Shown piece by piece: positions 34,846-43,296 of a stretch of DNA of 64,000 nt. The translations under genes were made by a program, and so were the position numbers. The DNA comes from Flavobacterium johnsoniae UW101 (GTDB lineage: Bacteria > Bacteroidota > Bacteroidia > Flavobacteriales > Flavobacteriaceae). The notes below the pieces were generated by a model, which worked only from the letters and a program-made list of their open reading frames with translations, was not told the origin of the DNA and did no database searches. The first letter of the stretch is position 1. Each line of letters begins with the position of its first letter. The stretch covers positions 4,278,001-4,342,000 of the forward strand of contig NC_009441.1 of the NCBI RefSeq assembly GCF_000016645.1. The letters run 5' to 3'.

Positions 34846-35718
34846 TTAGAAAGGGAAATATCGATTAATTATTTCCCTCTGATGTGAACTGTTCACTTTA
34901 ATATATTTCTCAGTCGTGCCTGGCCATTTATGTCCAGCAAGTTCCTGAACCCTCTCTAAAGGAATATTTTTTTCATTTAGCCAGTTGCAGATCACGCTCA
35001 TTCTGACAGTCTGCGGATTTAGTTTTCTGTCAGGGAATAATCCTCTTAACGGCTCAATCATGGCAAGGATGCTGTTCACGACAATAGGTCTGCCAAGCTT
35101 GGTCAATATGAATTTATCTGTACTGCCACGTAATAATGAAGGACGTGTTTCATTAATATAATTATGAAACAGAATCATTTGTTTAGGCACGAGTTCCAGA
35201 GTTCTTTTATTGAGATTGGCAGAACCCTTGATATAAACTGTACCGTTGTCCAGATCAATATCCTTAAGAGCCAGCCTTGCAATTTCATCACTTGCAAGCC
35301 CCTGATAAATCAAAAGGGAAATCAAAACGCTGTTTCTTACATCAAGATGCTTGTAGCGGTTCTCTCTTTCCATTAAAAGCTGAAGTTCGTCTGAGTTAAA
35401 CAGATCCTGCACCTGAATGGTCTGGTTGCCTTTTATTTTGATATTAAGCTTTCTGCAGGGATGGTCATTTCGATACCCGCACATTACCAGATAGTCATAA
35501 TATTTTTTAATGGCTGACAGTATCCTTACCCGATACTGGACATTGGACTGCTTCCGGCTCACTTTATCCATATGCCTTACTATATCTTTGTACTGGTATC
35601 TTTTAGCCTTCGGATTGGTATTTAAAAAATGATTGATGGTGTACATGTAGCTTTCTGCTGTCGATTTGGAGAGTATTCCTTTTAGGTACTTTTCAAGATC
35701 AGGTTTTTTATTTTCCAT
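34846..35718 (-). CDS. Tyrosine recombinase homologue lacking catalytic residues, copy 1
   Basis: The 290-residue protein has the N-terminal core-binding domain and the C-terminal fold of tyrosine recombinases. It is near-identical to 56278-57153. The box I arginine is absent (ISLLIYQGLASDEIARL where GLRxSE is expected) and the HxxR box reads LNPQTVRMSVI (no His). The final box AGHKWPGTTEKYIK keeps His and Tyr. It is encoded 10 bp downstream of a canonical recombinase. I infer a partner subunit, regulator or directionality factor rather than an independent enzyme. Confidence 0.8.
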   Translation of the reverse strand: MENKKPDLEKYLKGILSKSTAESYMYTINHFLNTNPKAKRYQYKDIVRHMDKVSRKQSNVQYRVRILSAIKKYYDYLVMCGYRNDHPCRKLNIKIKGNQTIQVQDLFNSDELQLLMERENRYKHLDVRNSVLISLLIYQGLASDEIARLALKDIDLDNGTVYIKGSANLNKRTLELVPKQMILFHNYINETRPSLLRGSTDKFILTKLGRPIVVNSILAMIEPLRGLFPDRKLNPQTVRMSVICNWLNEKNIPLERVQELAGHKWPGTTEKYIKVNSSHQREIINRYFPF

Positions 35719-35728
35719 TGGTTCGTTT

Positions 35729-36646
35729 TTAGAAGTTTACGACTGGCTTGCGTTTTTTGTTCTGCACCGCATAGATGTATGTGGTATTGATCTGGGTATG
35801 CCCCAAAAAACTGCGTATAAAGTCAATCCCTGCATTATTCTCTGCCAGATGGAACGCAATGCTGTGTCGAAGGCAGTGGAGCGTTATTTCTTTCTGGACA
35901 AGCTCGAATTTTCCAGTCTGCTCGATCATTTTGCTGAGGATCTCATTAAGGTTTTCGCCTGTTGATCTTCTGCCTCTGCTGTTAATGAAGAATGCTTCCT
36001 CATTCTGGTTTCTTCCTGACAACCTTTCAGGTCTCTCATTCCTGATGTATTTTTTTAAGTATTCCAAAACCGTATCGCTCATAGGCACTTCGCGTCTTTT
36101 GTTTCCTTTTCCCTGCCTCACTACAATCATTCCTTTGATAAGGCTTACATCTTTTAAGTCAAGGTTTGCAATTTCTGATCTTCTCAGTCCGCATCCATAG
36201 GCAATAGACAGCAGGGCTTTTTCCATTTCATTCTCTGCATACTGGTAGACCAGTTTTATTTCTTCTATAGTGAGGATATTTCTGGGCTTCTGGGTTTCTC
36301 CCGAAACGGAAGGGATATAATAGATATTCTGGATTTCTTTGTTTTCAAGAAGGTAAACCTGAAAAAGCCCCTGTACAAACAGATGCAGTTTGATTGTCTT
36401 TTCCGCCAGTACGCCGTTCCCTCTTTTCTTTGGTCTTGCTGTGAGGTATTCCAGATACTTCACGGATTCTTTTGAAGTCACATTCTGCATCCTGCTGACT
36501 CCTGCCTGTTCAAGCCAGATCAGAAATTCGGTTATGATGTTTCTGTACAGATTTGATCTTCCCTGTTTGTAATTCCGGACTTTCACAAATTTGTCAAATG
36601 CCCCTGCGAGCCTTTGAAAGTCCTTAGACTGTATATTTTTTTTCAT
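35729..36646 (-). CDS. XerC/D-like tyrosine recombinase, copy 1
   Basis: The 305-residue enzyme has all catalytic boxes: IAYGCGLRRSEIANLDL (Arg), HCLRHSIAFHLAE (HxxR) and FLGHTQINTTYIYA (His, Tyr). The N-terminal SAM-like domain binds the core site. It precedes the degenerate recombinase in a two-gene operon. A cluster of GGAACRCC repeats lies upstream of the start (36714-36789). The copy at 57165 is about nine-tenths identical. It probably mobilises the surrounding module. Confidence 0.9.
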   Translation of the reverse strand: MKKNIQSKDFQRLAGAFDKFVKVRNYKQGRSNLYRNIITEFLIWLEQAGVSRMQNVTSKESVKYLEYLTARPKKRGNGVLAEKTIKLHLFVQGLFQVYLLENKEIQNIYYIPSVSGETQKPRNILTIEEIKLVYQYAENEMEKALLSIAYGCGLRRSEIANLDLKDVSLIKGMIVVRQGKGNKRREVPMSDTVLEYLKKYIRNERPERLSGRNQNEEAFFINSRGRRSTGENLNEILSKMIEQTGKFELVQKEITLHCLRHSIAFHLAENNAGIDFIRSFLGHTQINTTYIYAVQNKKRKPVVNF

Positions 36647-36713
36647 TGTATTTTTCTTTTAATTATTGTGTTTTATTCTCTGCTATTTGAAAGCCTGTGC
36701 TTGCGCACCTTCT

Positions 36714-36789
36714 GGAACGCGGAACGCCAGTATCGTATAGCCAGTATTTTGAAGGCTTCCAGCGTTCCGCTGGTGTTCCTTGGCGTTCC
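36714..36789. repeat. GGAACRCC repeat cluster, copy 1
   Basis: Two direct units (36714 GGAACGC, 36721 GGAACGCC), a spacer TATCGTATAGCCAGTATTTT, then three inverted units (36762 GCGTTCC, 36772 GGTGTTCC, 36782 GGCGTTCC). The second module has the same 2+3 arrangement at 58147-58222. It may be arm-type recombinase binding sites or a replication iteron cluster for the adjacent primase-helicase. Confidence 0.7.
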
Positions 36790-36814
36790 TTTTATTTAGT
36801 TTTTGCTGTTTCTT

Positions 36815-38485
36815 TCAGAGTGCTTCAAGCTGTCGGTGCAGTTCCGTTCTGATTCGGGATTTTAGCCTGTCCATATCATCCCAGTAGGCAATGGAGAATT
36901 TCAGCCCCCTGTTGTATGAGCCTTCCACTGCCTGAATGTATTCAAGTTCCTGCAGTAGGTGCATGTAGCGGAATGTTGCTGTTTTGCTGATATTGAGCCC
37001 CTGTCTGATCTCCCTTGCCGTGAATTTTTTTGATGTTCCTTCTTTCTGCTTTTTTATAAGGTCCTTAAGGTTCTCAAAGAACTGTCTGGTGCTTTTATCA
37101 AGCTCATCCACTTTGATGATGATGGAGCTGAAGAATAAATCAACCGCTGACTTTATATCTGCTTTGTCAGTGATAAGCCTGCCTTTAGTATCTGTCTTCC
37201 TCTGGTATTGGTGAAGGATTGTGATTTGTGAGACAAAATTCTGGAACTGAGAGTTCAGCCTTCTAAGCATTCTGGCTTCCATCGGAAGGCTGAGCTTATC
37301 AGCATAAGGATTTACAACCTCATAAGATTTCAGAACTCGCATTACATTTCTTAAAAGCTGTTTTGCGTGTTCTTCCTTTTCGCTGTCGGACTGTCCCGCT
37401 GTTTTCAGGTTCTGTTTTTTAATAATCCTGAGTGTCTGCTGTTGGCTTTCATCAACGCCTACGATTACCGAACGGCTCATGTTGTCGTAGTACACCTCGG
37501 CTTTTGTGGTTGTGGTAAGGCTGGCAAAATGAGCATGCACCTGTTTGATTTTTCCCCTGTTGTTGCCGAATATATCTTTGACCACGGTCGAGCTGGTCAG
37601 GAATTTGGCGGACTGCATTTCCCTGAAAGCATACTGCGCCTCTTCATCAAGACCGTCAAAATCCTGAATGATAATCAGCTTGTTGATTAGTTCCTTGTCT
37701 CTGTAGTGATAGAGCGATTTGCTTGTAATGCGGGTCATGTTCATCACATCTTCCTGAGGCATGCATCCTGCAATTCCGTTGATCAGATGGCTTTTCCCTT
37801 CTCCGCTTGATCCTTGGACAAGTCCGTGCATCAGGTAAGGCATTTTATAACTCGATGCCAGAATAAAAATCAGGATTCTGTTTTCTTCTTCCCCGACAAT
37901 GCCGTTCTGCTCCAAAAGTCTGTTTATGTTTTCCAGCAGTTTGGGTTTAGTAAGAAAGGTAACAGCCTTTTCCTGCGCCAAAGGCGTAAGCTCCTTTTCC
38001 GCATAACGCTCCGCCATTGGGTTGATCTCCGCTTCAAATAAGGCTTCCCTGTGCTGTTCCAGCAGATCGGTAAGCGTTACTAAATCCTTTTCAAGATTAT
38101 CATAATCAAAGCCCTGTTTTTCCGAAAAATCTGTGCACTGGCTCTGCACGCTCGAAAAATCAAACAAATCGATTTTAAGCCTGTGCTTTCTGTTTGTATT
38201 GTATTCCACAATCTGAAGGGAAATTCTCAGATTTCCTAAATCCATCGGCAGGTTTCCCAGAACAAAGAAAGTTCCACAGAGCCCTTTATAGCTTATCTTG
38301 TAGCCATTGACAATCTGCAGTCCTTCGCCAGCTTTTTCCGTTTTGGCGCTTTTCAAAAGATTCGATATTCCTTCTGTCCCATAATTGACCCACATATCAT
38401 TGAGGCTGTGCCCCTCAGGCAGTTCCACTATAGATAGTGGAACATCGGGTCTTAACTCCTGCATCTGTAATCTGATCTTTTCCAT
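36815..38485 (-). CDS. Helicase/ATPase half of split primase-helicase, copy 1
   Basis: The N-terminal 45 residues (LSIVELPEGHSLNDMWVNYG) resemble the end of a TOPRIM primase domain. A Walker A motif follows at about residue 224 (VQGSSGEGKSHLI) and Walker B at LIIIQDFDGLDEEA. A C-terminal winged helix is seen (FTAREIRQGLNISKTATFRY). The gene starts almost directly after the stop of the TOPRIM-like gene (TGATAAAATGG). I infer replication initiation or unwinding for the mobile module. A near-identical copy lies at 58257. Confidence 0.75.
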   Translation of the reverse strand: MEKIRLQMQELRPDVPLSIVELPEGHSLNDMWVNYGTEGISNLLKSAKTEKAGEGLQIVNGYKISYKGLCGTFFVLGNLPMDLGNLRISLQIVEYNTNRKHRLKIDLFDFSSVQSQCTDFSEKQGFDYDNLEKDLVTLTDLLEQHREALFEAEINPMAERYAEKELTPLAQEKAVTFLTKPKLLENINRLLEQNGIVGEEENRILIFILASSYKMPYLMHGLVQGSSGEGKSHLINGIAGCMPQEDVMNMTRITSKSLYHYRDKELINKLIIIQDFDGLDEEAQYAFREMQSAKFLTSSTVVKDIFGNNRGKIKQVHAHFASLTTTTKAEVYYDNMSRSVIVGVDESQQQTLRIIKKQNLKTAGQSDSEKEEHAKQLLRNVMRVLKSYEVVNPYADKLSLPMEARMLRRLNSQFQNFVSQITILHQYQRKTDTKGRLITDKADIKSAVDLFFSSIIIKVDELDKSTRQFFENLKDLIKKQKEGTSKKFTAREIRQGLNISKTATFRYMHLLQELEYIQAVEGSYNRGLKFSIAYWDDMDRLKSRIRTELHRQLEAL

Positions 38486-38489
38486 TTTA

Positions 38490-39053
38490 TCACCGCTTAA
38501 AGATTATTATCACTTCCAGTTCATATAACGATTTAATAACTTCTAAATGCTGTTCGAGCAGTTCCCCGTCATGAAGCGCTATAACGGCTTCCCTCTGATC
38601 CAGTACTTTACTCTGTATTAAACTTGCGCAGTCAATGACTGTCGGAGCTAAGTATAATTTCTTGGTAAGGGGATGCGGATAGGCGGGGTAGATTCCTTCA
38701 ATGTTCAGGTAATCCTGCTTTTTTTCATCCAGATCAAAACGCAGTGCGAAAAAATTCACAATCCTGCTGTTTCTGTCAAGAAGAGGAAAAATAAGCCCGT
38801 AACGTCCAAAGACGGTATAGGCCGTAAAGGAATCATCCCGAACTCCCGCATCGCTTTTTGTAATTACGCCGAGTTTTTCAAACGCATCCTTGGACTCGAG
38901 GGTTTTACGGTGATGGAACTGGCCTGAATTGAAGCCGATCCGAAGATCTGAATATTCCAGTCCGATACTCTTAAGGTACTGCTTGGGCTTTAAAGCCTTG
39001 GCACTTCGGATTCCTGTCTCGAAAGACCGGAATAGTGTTTCTAAAGTTTCCAT
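38490..39053 (-). CDS. TOPRIM-primase-like half of split primase, copy 1
   Basis: I start at the ATG at 39053 (METLETLFRSFETGIRSAKA), matching the homologue at 60495; the frame extends to 39116 without support. The sequence RYGLIFPLLDRNSRIVNFFA, then YPHPLTKKLYLAPTVIDCASL and EAVIALHDGEL, follows the DnaG-type catalytic core (N-terminal fold plus TOPRIM Glu strand). The frame ends at EVIIIFKR, exactly where the TOPRIM DxD loop should follow. Cleavage into two ORFs at the same point in both module copies argues that it is functional. Confidence 0.65.
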   Translation of the reverse strand: METLETLFRSFETGIRSAKALKPKQYLKSIGLEYSDLRIGFNSGQFHHRKTLESKDAFEKLGVITKSDAGVRDDSFTAYTVFGRYGLIFPLLDRNSRIVNFFALRFDLDEKKQDYLNIEGIYPAYPHPLTKKLYLAPTVIDCASLIQSKVLDQREAVIALHDGELLEQHLEVIKSLYELEVIIIFKR

Positions 39054-39056
39054 AAA

Positions 39057-39536
39057 TATTGATGCTTTCCATTTTGTCGGAGATAAGGCGACCGAAGCCG
39101 TTTGGCAGTACTGCATTATATCAAAGAAGTATTAAAGTCTTCCTGTAAATATAAATATGTGTTTTTGAAGCTGTAGAAAAATTGGCACTGCCGGCACTGT
39201 TTGTCTTGTAAAGTCACAATGTACAAGACAATTTGTTTTCAGATATGATATTATTCTGCAAACCTGCAGAAGGTATGGACGAAATAGATTGAGTCCGCAA
39301 CAGCGGACTTTTATGATTCCGTAAACTACGGGGAGGTGATCTTATGTGATTGATAAAAAAGGTGATATGAAACATGACTTCGGAACTGCATTTTTGCAAT
39401 TGCAGGCAATTAAAAAAATCACAGCAATGTATGCTATCAATTTTTTATATACGGTACATTGAAAATCGTGTTTCATACATTGGGCACAAATAAACATTTG
39501 CTTAGATCAGTCTCACTTGCAGTTTTCGCTGTAATA
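39057..39536. other. Non-coding region with three hairpins (oriT candidate)
   Basis: Inverted repeats occur at 39202-39230 (TGTCTTGTA/TACAAGACA), 39256-39271 (TCTGCA/TGCAGA) and 39292-39309 (AGTCCGC/GCGGACT). No relaxase gene is present, although the mobA gene lies just upstream at 39537-39974. The region is a candidate remnant of an oriT or of a deleted mobB locus. Confidence 0.4.
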
Positions 39537-39974
39537 TCAGGAATCTTTTCTCAGGTGTTTTTGTTCAAATTCCTCGGTTAGCTGTATGATTTTTTTGGAC
39601 AGGACGGCTAATTCTATTGTCTGTTTTTCCAGCTTGTACAGATATGCAGAAGCTTTCTTTTCGGAAAATTTCTGATATAAAAGCTTTACAACCTGATTGT
39701 AGTTTACCCCGACAGCCCTAAACTGGCTGTAAAAAGAGGTCAGGCGCATATAATAATCCATTGTGGCTTTATCGATCCTGACTGTTTTAACCCCCTTCTG
39801 AAATACGCAGGCTGTAATAAAATGCGCCATTACATGCATTCCTGATACTTCAAAGTGAGTCAGGAAACGGGCATTTTCTTCTGCAGTAAGGCTGATGGAA
39901 TAGCGGTGCACTGCAGGATCTGTTTTGGAAGGCCTTCCTCCTTTGTGCGGATTCTTTTTCTCTTCATTTTCCAT
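39537..39974 (-). CDS. mobA: MobA-like mobilization accessory protein
   Basis: The 145-residue protein matches Bacteroidetes MobA/relaxosome accessory proteins: N-terminal GRPSKTDPAVHRYSISLTAE (ribbon-helix-helix-like), 'TMDYYMRLTSFYSQFRAVGV' with the conserved GVNYNQVVKLL, and a C-terminal helix ELAVLSKKIIQLTEEF. MobA assists a MobB relaxase at oriT. No relaxase follows, so this mobilisation system is incomplete here, and transfer would need one supplied in trans. Confidence 0.8.
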   Translation of the reverse strand: MENEEKKNPHKGGRPSKTDPAVHRYSISLTAEENARFLTHFEVSGMHVMAHFITACVFQKGVKTVRIDKATMDYYMRLTSFYSQFRAVGVNYNQVVKLLYQKFSEKKASAYLYKLEKQTIELAVLSKKIIQLTEEFEQKHLRKDS

Positions 39975-40193
39975 GGCTTCAATTTAATGGTATTGCTTAA
40001 GTCCAATATATCCGATAACTGGCAGTTAAAACTCAATTTGGAATTAATTGGAAGTGCTTAGCAGTATTTGGCATAACTGCCCCATACTGTCTTATATCTT
40101 TCTCATTGGCCTTCCCTCGCCAAATAAAGCCATCAGAAGACACTTCATAAGAGCAGAACTTTTTCAGAATTAATTTTCTGAAAACATGAAATT

Positions 40194-40874
40194 ATGCTGT
40201 ATAAAGAAACTGTTACTCCCCAGATGTGGGAACTTCTCCAAAGGCTTATGAAAGATGAAAAACTGAAAGAATTCAATCTTGTCGGCGGTACTGCCTTGAG
40301 CCTGATGATCGGCCATAGGTTAAGCGTCGATTTAGATCTGTTCTCCACACAGGATTTTAATGTACAGGATATGCTTGCTCATTTAAGAAGTGAGCATACT
40401 GTTACAATCAGGGAGCTGTTTGACAATACAATGCTTTTAAATATCGGTAAGGTTAAAGTAGATGTTCTAGCCCATAAATATCCATGGCAGGAGCCGATCA
40501 AGACCGAGCAGGGAATCAGACTGGTATCTCTACAAGACATAGGCGCTATGAAACTCCATGCGATATTTCAAAACGGCACAAGGATAAAAGATTTTGTGGA
40601 TATGTATTTTCTTTTGGAACATCATCCCCTTAAGACCTATTTAGATGCTTACCATAACAAATACAATGGAAATCCCGCACTGGCTTCCCATTCATTACTG
40701 CATCATGAAAATATAGACATGGAAGAAAAAGTTAAACTCCTGAAAGGAAAAGAAACCAGCTGGACAAAAATGACCCAGCGTCTGAAAAAAGCAGTTTTCA
40801 ATCCTTCTTTTGATTTTTCCGAGCCAAAAAATCAAATTCCTCCACCAGGTAAAAGACGCGGATTTAGGAGATAA
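40194..40874 (+). CDS. AbiEii/AbiGii-type nucleotidyltransferase
   Basis: The 226-residue protein contains FNLVGGTALSLMIGHRLSVD followed by LDLFS: the GG(T)...(D)xD nucleotidyltransferase signature of the AbiEii toxin family (PF08843). The helical C-terminal segment 'SLQDIGAMKLHAIFQNGTRI' and KDFVDMYFLL is also typical. AbiEii-type toxins modify nucleic acid or protein targets and confer abortive infection. The DUF6922-like gene 38 bp downstream is the probable antitoxin or partner. Confidence 0.85.
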   Translation: MLYKETVTPQMWELLQRLMKDEKLKEFNLVGGTALSLMIGHRLSVDLDLFSTQDFNVQDMLAHLRSEHTVTIRELFDNTMLLNIGKVKVDVLAHKYPWQEPIKTEQGIRLVSLQDIGAMKLHAIFQNGTRIKDFVDMYFLLEHHPLKTYLDAYHNKYNGNPALASHSLLHHENIDMEEKVKLLKGKETSWTKMTQRLKKAVFNPSFDFSEPKNQIPPPGKRRGFRR

Positions 40875-40912
40875 AATTTGAATAAGAAGCTTAAAAATCG
40901 TATTTTTACTAT

Positions 40913-41230
40913 ATGGCAGAAGTTAAAAAAAACAGCAGAGTTCCTAATCTGGATCGGGTCTTCTTTTGGGATTTCGACATAGATGCCATGGACTTTGACA
41001 AAGCATACAAAACTATTATTGCGCGTATCATAGAACGTGGAGGACAGGATGAAATAGATGAAATCGTGCGCTTTTATGGACATGATAAAGTTGTCACAGC
41101 TATCCGTGACGAAATCCATTTCCTTCCCAATTATGCTATTGACCGTGCTATAAAATTCTTTCCCGAACTCAAAAAGGAAGAAATGTACTGCTACCTCAAC
41201 CGTAAGGACAAACCCTATCACTGGATTTAG
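40913..41230 (+). CDS. DUF6922-type partner of AbiEii nucleotidyltransferase
   Basis: The 105-residue protein has the pattern RVFFWDFDIDAMDFDKAYKT, IIARIIERGGQDEIDEIVRF and YCYLNRKDKPYHW, which I know from small proteins encoded next to AbiEii-like genes in Bacteroidota (DUF6922). It probably acts as antitoxin or transcriptional regulator of the pair. Order here is toxin first, partner second. Confidence 0.75.
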   Translation: MAEVKKNSRVPNLDRVFFWDFDIDAMDFDKAYKTIIARIIERGGQDEIDEIVRFYGHDKVVTAIRDEIHFLPNYAIDRAIKFFPELKKEEMYCYLNRKDKPYHWI

Positions 41231-41848
41231 CATTGTATTTGATAAATTAAACCCTCCATCCGCAGTGATTAATCACTTCAATGCAGTGGAGGGCATGTCC
41301 ATAAACATAATCTTCCAAATGTATGTTTACTATCCGCACAATGGCGTATGCTTTTAAACGATTATCTGAATAATATATTACAGAGCTCAAAATTGTTTTA
41401 AGAAGCATTCTGCAATATCTGGCTATCTTCCAAGTTTGCAATTACAAAATTCCCGAAAAGTCTTCTGTTTTTATATGCAGTCATTTATCTGCTGATTGCT
41501 GTTTAGATTTTTATCAAAAGAAATAATAAAAAGAAACCCAAGGTAGGACGGGCTGTCGCAGTCTGGCAAAAAGACTTCGGCATAATGCCTTGCTCGTGCC
41601 TCACAAGACACCCTTCGGGACTTATTCCGATTCCTTTTGGCCTGTCTGCACCCCGTCCTGTGAAATTGCTTTCTTTTTCTTTTTTCCGTTTTTCTGTTTT
41701 CTTTGGAAAAATATTTTTAGTGGTATTCTGCAATTTTAAATTTTCTTTTAATGTTTGCTGGAAATAAAACCATAAAGTTTCCTAAAAAACTATAAAAGCA
41801 TTTTTACATTTTTATGCTTTTAAAAACACTTATAAATATAAGTAAATG
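41231..41848. other. Non-coding gap left of 8-bp repeats
   Basis: No gene is supported. The stretch 41540-41680 is G/C-richer than its neighbours (GTAGGACGGGCTGTCGCAG, CACAAGACACCCTTCGGG) and open in two opposing frames without protein-like composition. It could be part of a transfer origin or an old mobile-element end. Confidence 0.35.
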
Positions 41849-42000
41849 CTTGCAGGCTTGCAAACCTGCATGCCAGCGTTCTTGCATGCCAACATACTTA
41901 CATACTTACCTGCTTACATTCCTGCATACTTGAATACTTGAATACTTAAACACCTGCATACTTGCTTACTTGCAGTCCTGAATACTTGAGCCCTTGCTTA
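41849..42000. repeat. Degenerate 8-bp tandem repeat, 19 units
   Basis: Nineteen consecutive octamers fit the consensus CTTGCATA with no change of phase: for example CTTGCAGG, CTTGCAAA, CCTGCATG ... CTTACATA, CTTACCTG ... CTTGAATA, CTTGAATA ... CTTGCTTA. The 8-bp period is incompatible with a repeated codon pattern, so the array is non-coding. TATAAGTAAA-like sequence flanks both ends (near 41831-41846 and 41999-42008). Confidence 0.85.
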
Positions 42001-42151
42001 TAAGTAAAATATATAAGTTAATTATTGCGTTAATATATCTTCCCACAATCTGCTGGCTTCACCGAAAAAACTGCTATATGATCAGGCTGTGTCATAAGCC
42101 TGCACACTTTGCAGATTTCTAAAATAAATAACCTATAATCATTACAAAAAA

Positions 42152-42170
42152 AAAGGGCATCAAGCCCTTT
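42152..42170. terminator. Hairpin terminator
   Basis: AAAGGGC, ATCAA, GCCCTTT, preceded by an A-run on the plus strand and flanked by T-rich sequence in either direction. It could end transcription from the left-hand genes or the minus-strand operon to the right. Confidence 0.65.
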
Positions 42171-42193
42171 CAATTAAAATATATTCTAATAAT

Positions 42194-42264
42194 GTGTTCA
42201 CCAGAACACTGCAAGTTGTGTTTTGAGATGCTTGAAATGAATTCAGCATCTCAAAACAACTTGC
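42194..42264. repeat. Two adjacent hairpins, one with 20-bp stem
   Basis: The first is GTGTTC, ACCA, GAACAC (42194-42209). The second pairs GCAAGTTGTGTTTTGAGATG-CT (42211-42232) with AGCATCTCAAAACAACTTGC (42245-42264) with a 2-nt bulge and a 12-nt loop. The stem is too long for a simple terminator and may be a recombination or transfer site. Confidence 0.7.
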
Positions 42265-42327
42265 CCTGCGGGGCTGGAAAACGCCTCCGAAGTCGCCGTT
42301 TTTATTATAGTTACAATTGGAGAAAAG

Positions 42328-42669
42328 TTACTGGGAGCCACTTTTATTTTTCTCATTTAGATGTTTTATATAAAGCAAATCCAGTAAATCTCCTTCTTCC
42401 AGCGGGATCAGCATTTCTATTACCCTGAGCAGACTTCCAACATATCTTTCAGGATCTTTAACATTTTCCCCGCTTCCTTCAACTCCTTCTAAAGCAAGCA
42501 TTCCAGCTTTTAGCAGATCCATAATCAGGCAGAACAGGTCTGAATATCCCTGCACATTTATTTCGAGATTGTGTATATCGTTCCGCATTTTTGATGCAGG
42601 TTTGAGCATTATAAAATAACGTTCAGGATTTTCAACCAGATTATTTAATTTGATTTTATTTTTTTTCAT
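42328..42669 (-). CDS. Small helical paralogue of MNT-HEPN operon
   Basis: The 113-residue protein shares a pattern with the products at 43297, 60861 and 61219: an N-terminal helix ending near FIMLKPA, a beta segment NLEINVQGYSDLFCLIMDL, a helix with KAGMLALE, and a C-terminal YVGSLLRVIEMLIPLEEGDLLDLLY. The family's common core is 'GY..L..li.~L.k~al..l' and 'iG~iL~iaiqLiP..E.e~L..i'. Function unknown. It is the last gene of the operon driven from the XRE-divergent promoter. Confidence 0.7.
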   Translation of the reverse strand: MKKNKIKLNNLVENPERYFIMLKPASKMRNDIHNLEINVQGYSDLFCLIMDLLKAGMLALEGVEGSGENVKDPERYVGSLLRVIEMLIPLEEGDLLDLLYIKHLNEKNKSGSQ

Positions 42670-42724
42670 ATCTATATATTTTATTAGTTAAATCTAGTAT
42701 CTATGTAATGATGCACTAACTTCA

Positions 42725-43285
42725 TCATTCGGCATTCTCTTTAGATTCATTAACTTTTTTTATTTTTTCAAGCCCTCTTTCACGCATAAGCTCTCCTGCA
42801 TCAAGCATTTTTATTAAATGGATATACGGAGTCGTAAGATCAATATCACCGTCTCCTTTGTATGGAGACAATGAAACGCTCACTATTTCAGAAAGGAAAA
42901 ATTCAAACTCCTTAAGGCTTTTCTCTGCAAATGCCTTTCGAAATACTGTGAAAGGATTGTCATATTCCTGCTTTGTCAATGAAGTGAGATGAAATACATT
43001 TTCAGTGCGCACTGACTCTTTCACTCTCCATTTACTGCTTTTTTTATGCAGGCAGTAGTATGTTTTCAAAAATGAGCATATTGCTTTATAGAATATAAAA
43101 ATCTCGCTTGGTCTATCATTACTGCATATTTCTTCTTTAAAGCTGTACAGTACTGCCTGCGTTAAATTTCGCTTATAGTAGTCAAGATGTGCAAAATCAA
43201 AAAGGGCATCAGATGCTTCAAATGGATTTCCCGCCTCAAATCCAGCCCAGAACTTGGTTTCAAAGTTTTTTTTCTTCTTTTTCAT
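42725..43285 (-). CDS. Hypothetical protein of MNT-HEPN operon (186 aa)
   Basis: A basic N-terminus (MKKKKKNFETKFWAGFEAGN) precedes a helical protein with cysteine and aromatic residues (FYKAICSFLKTYYCLHKKSS). No motif is recognised. Spacing of 11 bp to the upstream 131-aa gene shows it is in the same operon. The helical bundle could be HEPN-related, but no Rx4-6H motif is evident. Confidence 0.65.
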   Translation of the reverse strand: MKKKKKNFETKFWAGFEAGNPFEASDALFDFAHLDYYKRNLTQAVLYSFKEEICSNDRPSEIFIFYKAICSFLKTYYCLHKKSSKWRVKESVRTENVFHLTSLTKQEYDNPFTVFRKAFAEKSLKEFEFFLSEIVSVSLSPYKGDGDIDLTTPYIHLIKMLDAGELMRERGLEKIKKVNESKENAE

Positions 43286-43296
43286 GATTTAAAAAA

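Noticed and set aside
41503..41767. Overlapping opposite frames of 60-76 codons
   Set aside because: Both are open over one G/C-richer patch, have low-complexity ends and resemble no protein; probably non-coding.
41849..42000. CRISPR array
   Set aside because: The 8-bp units are contiguous and degenerate, with no spacers and no cas genes.
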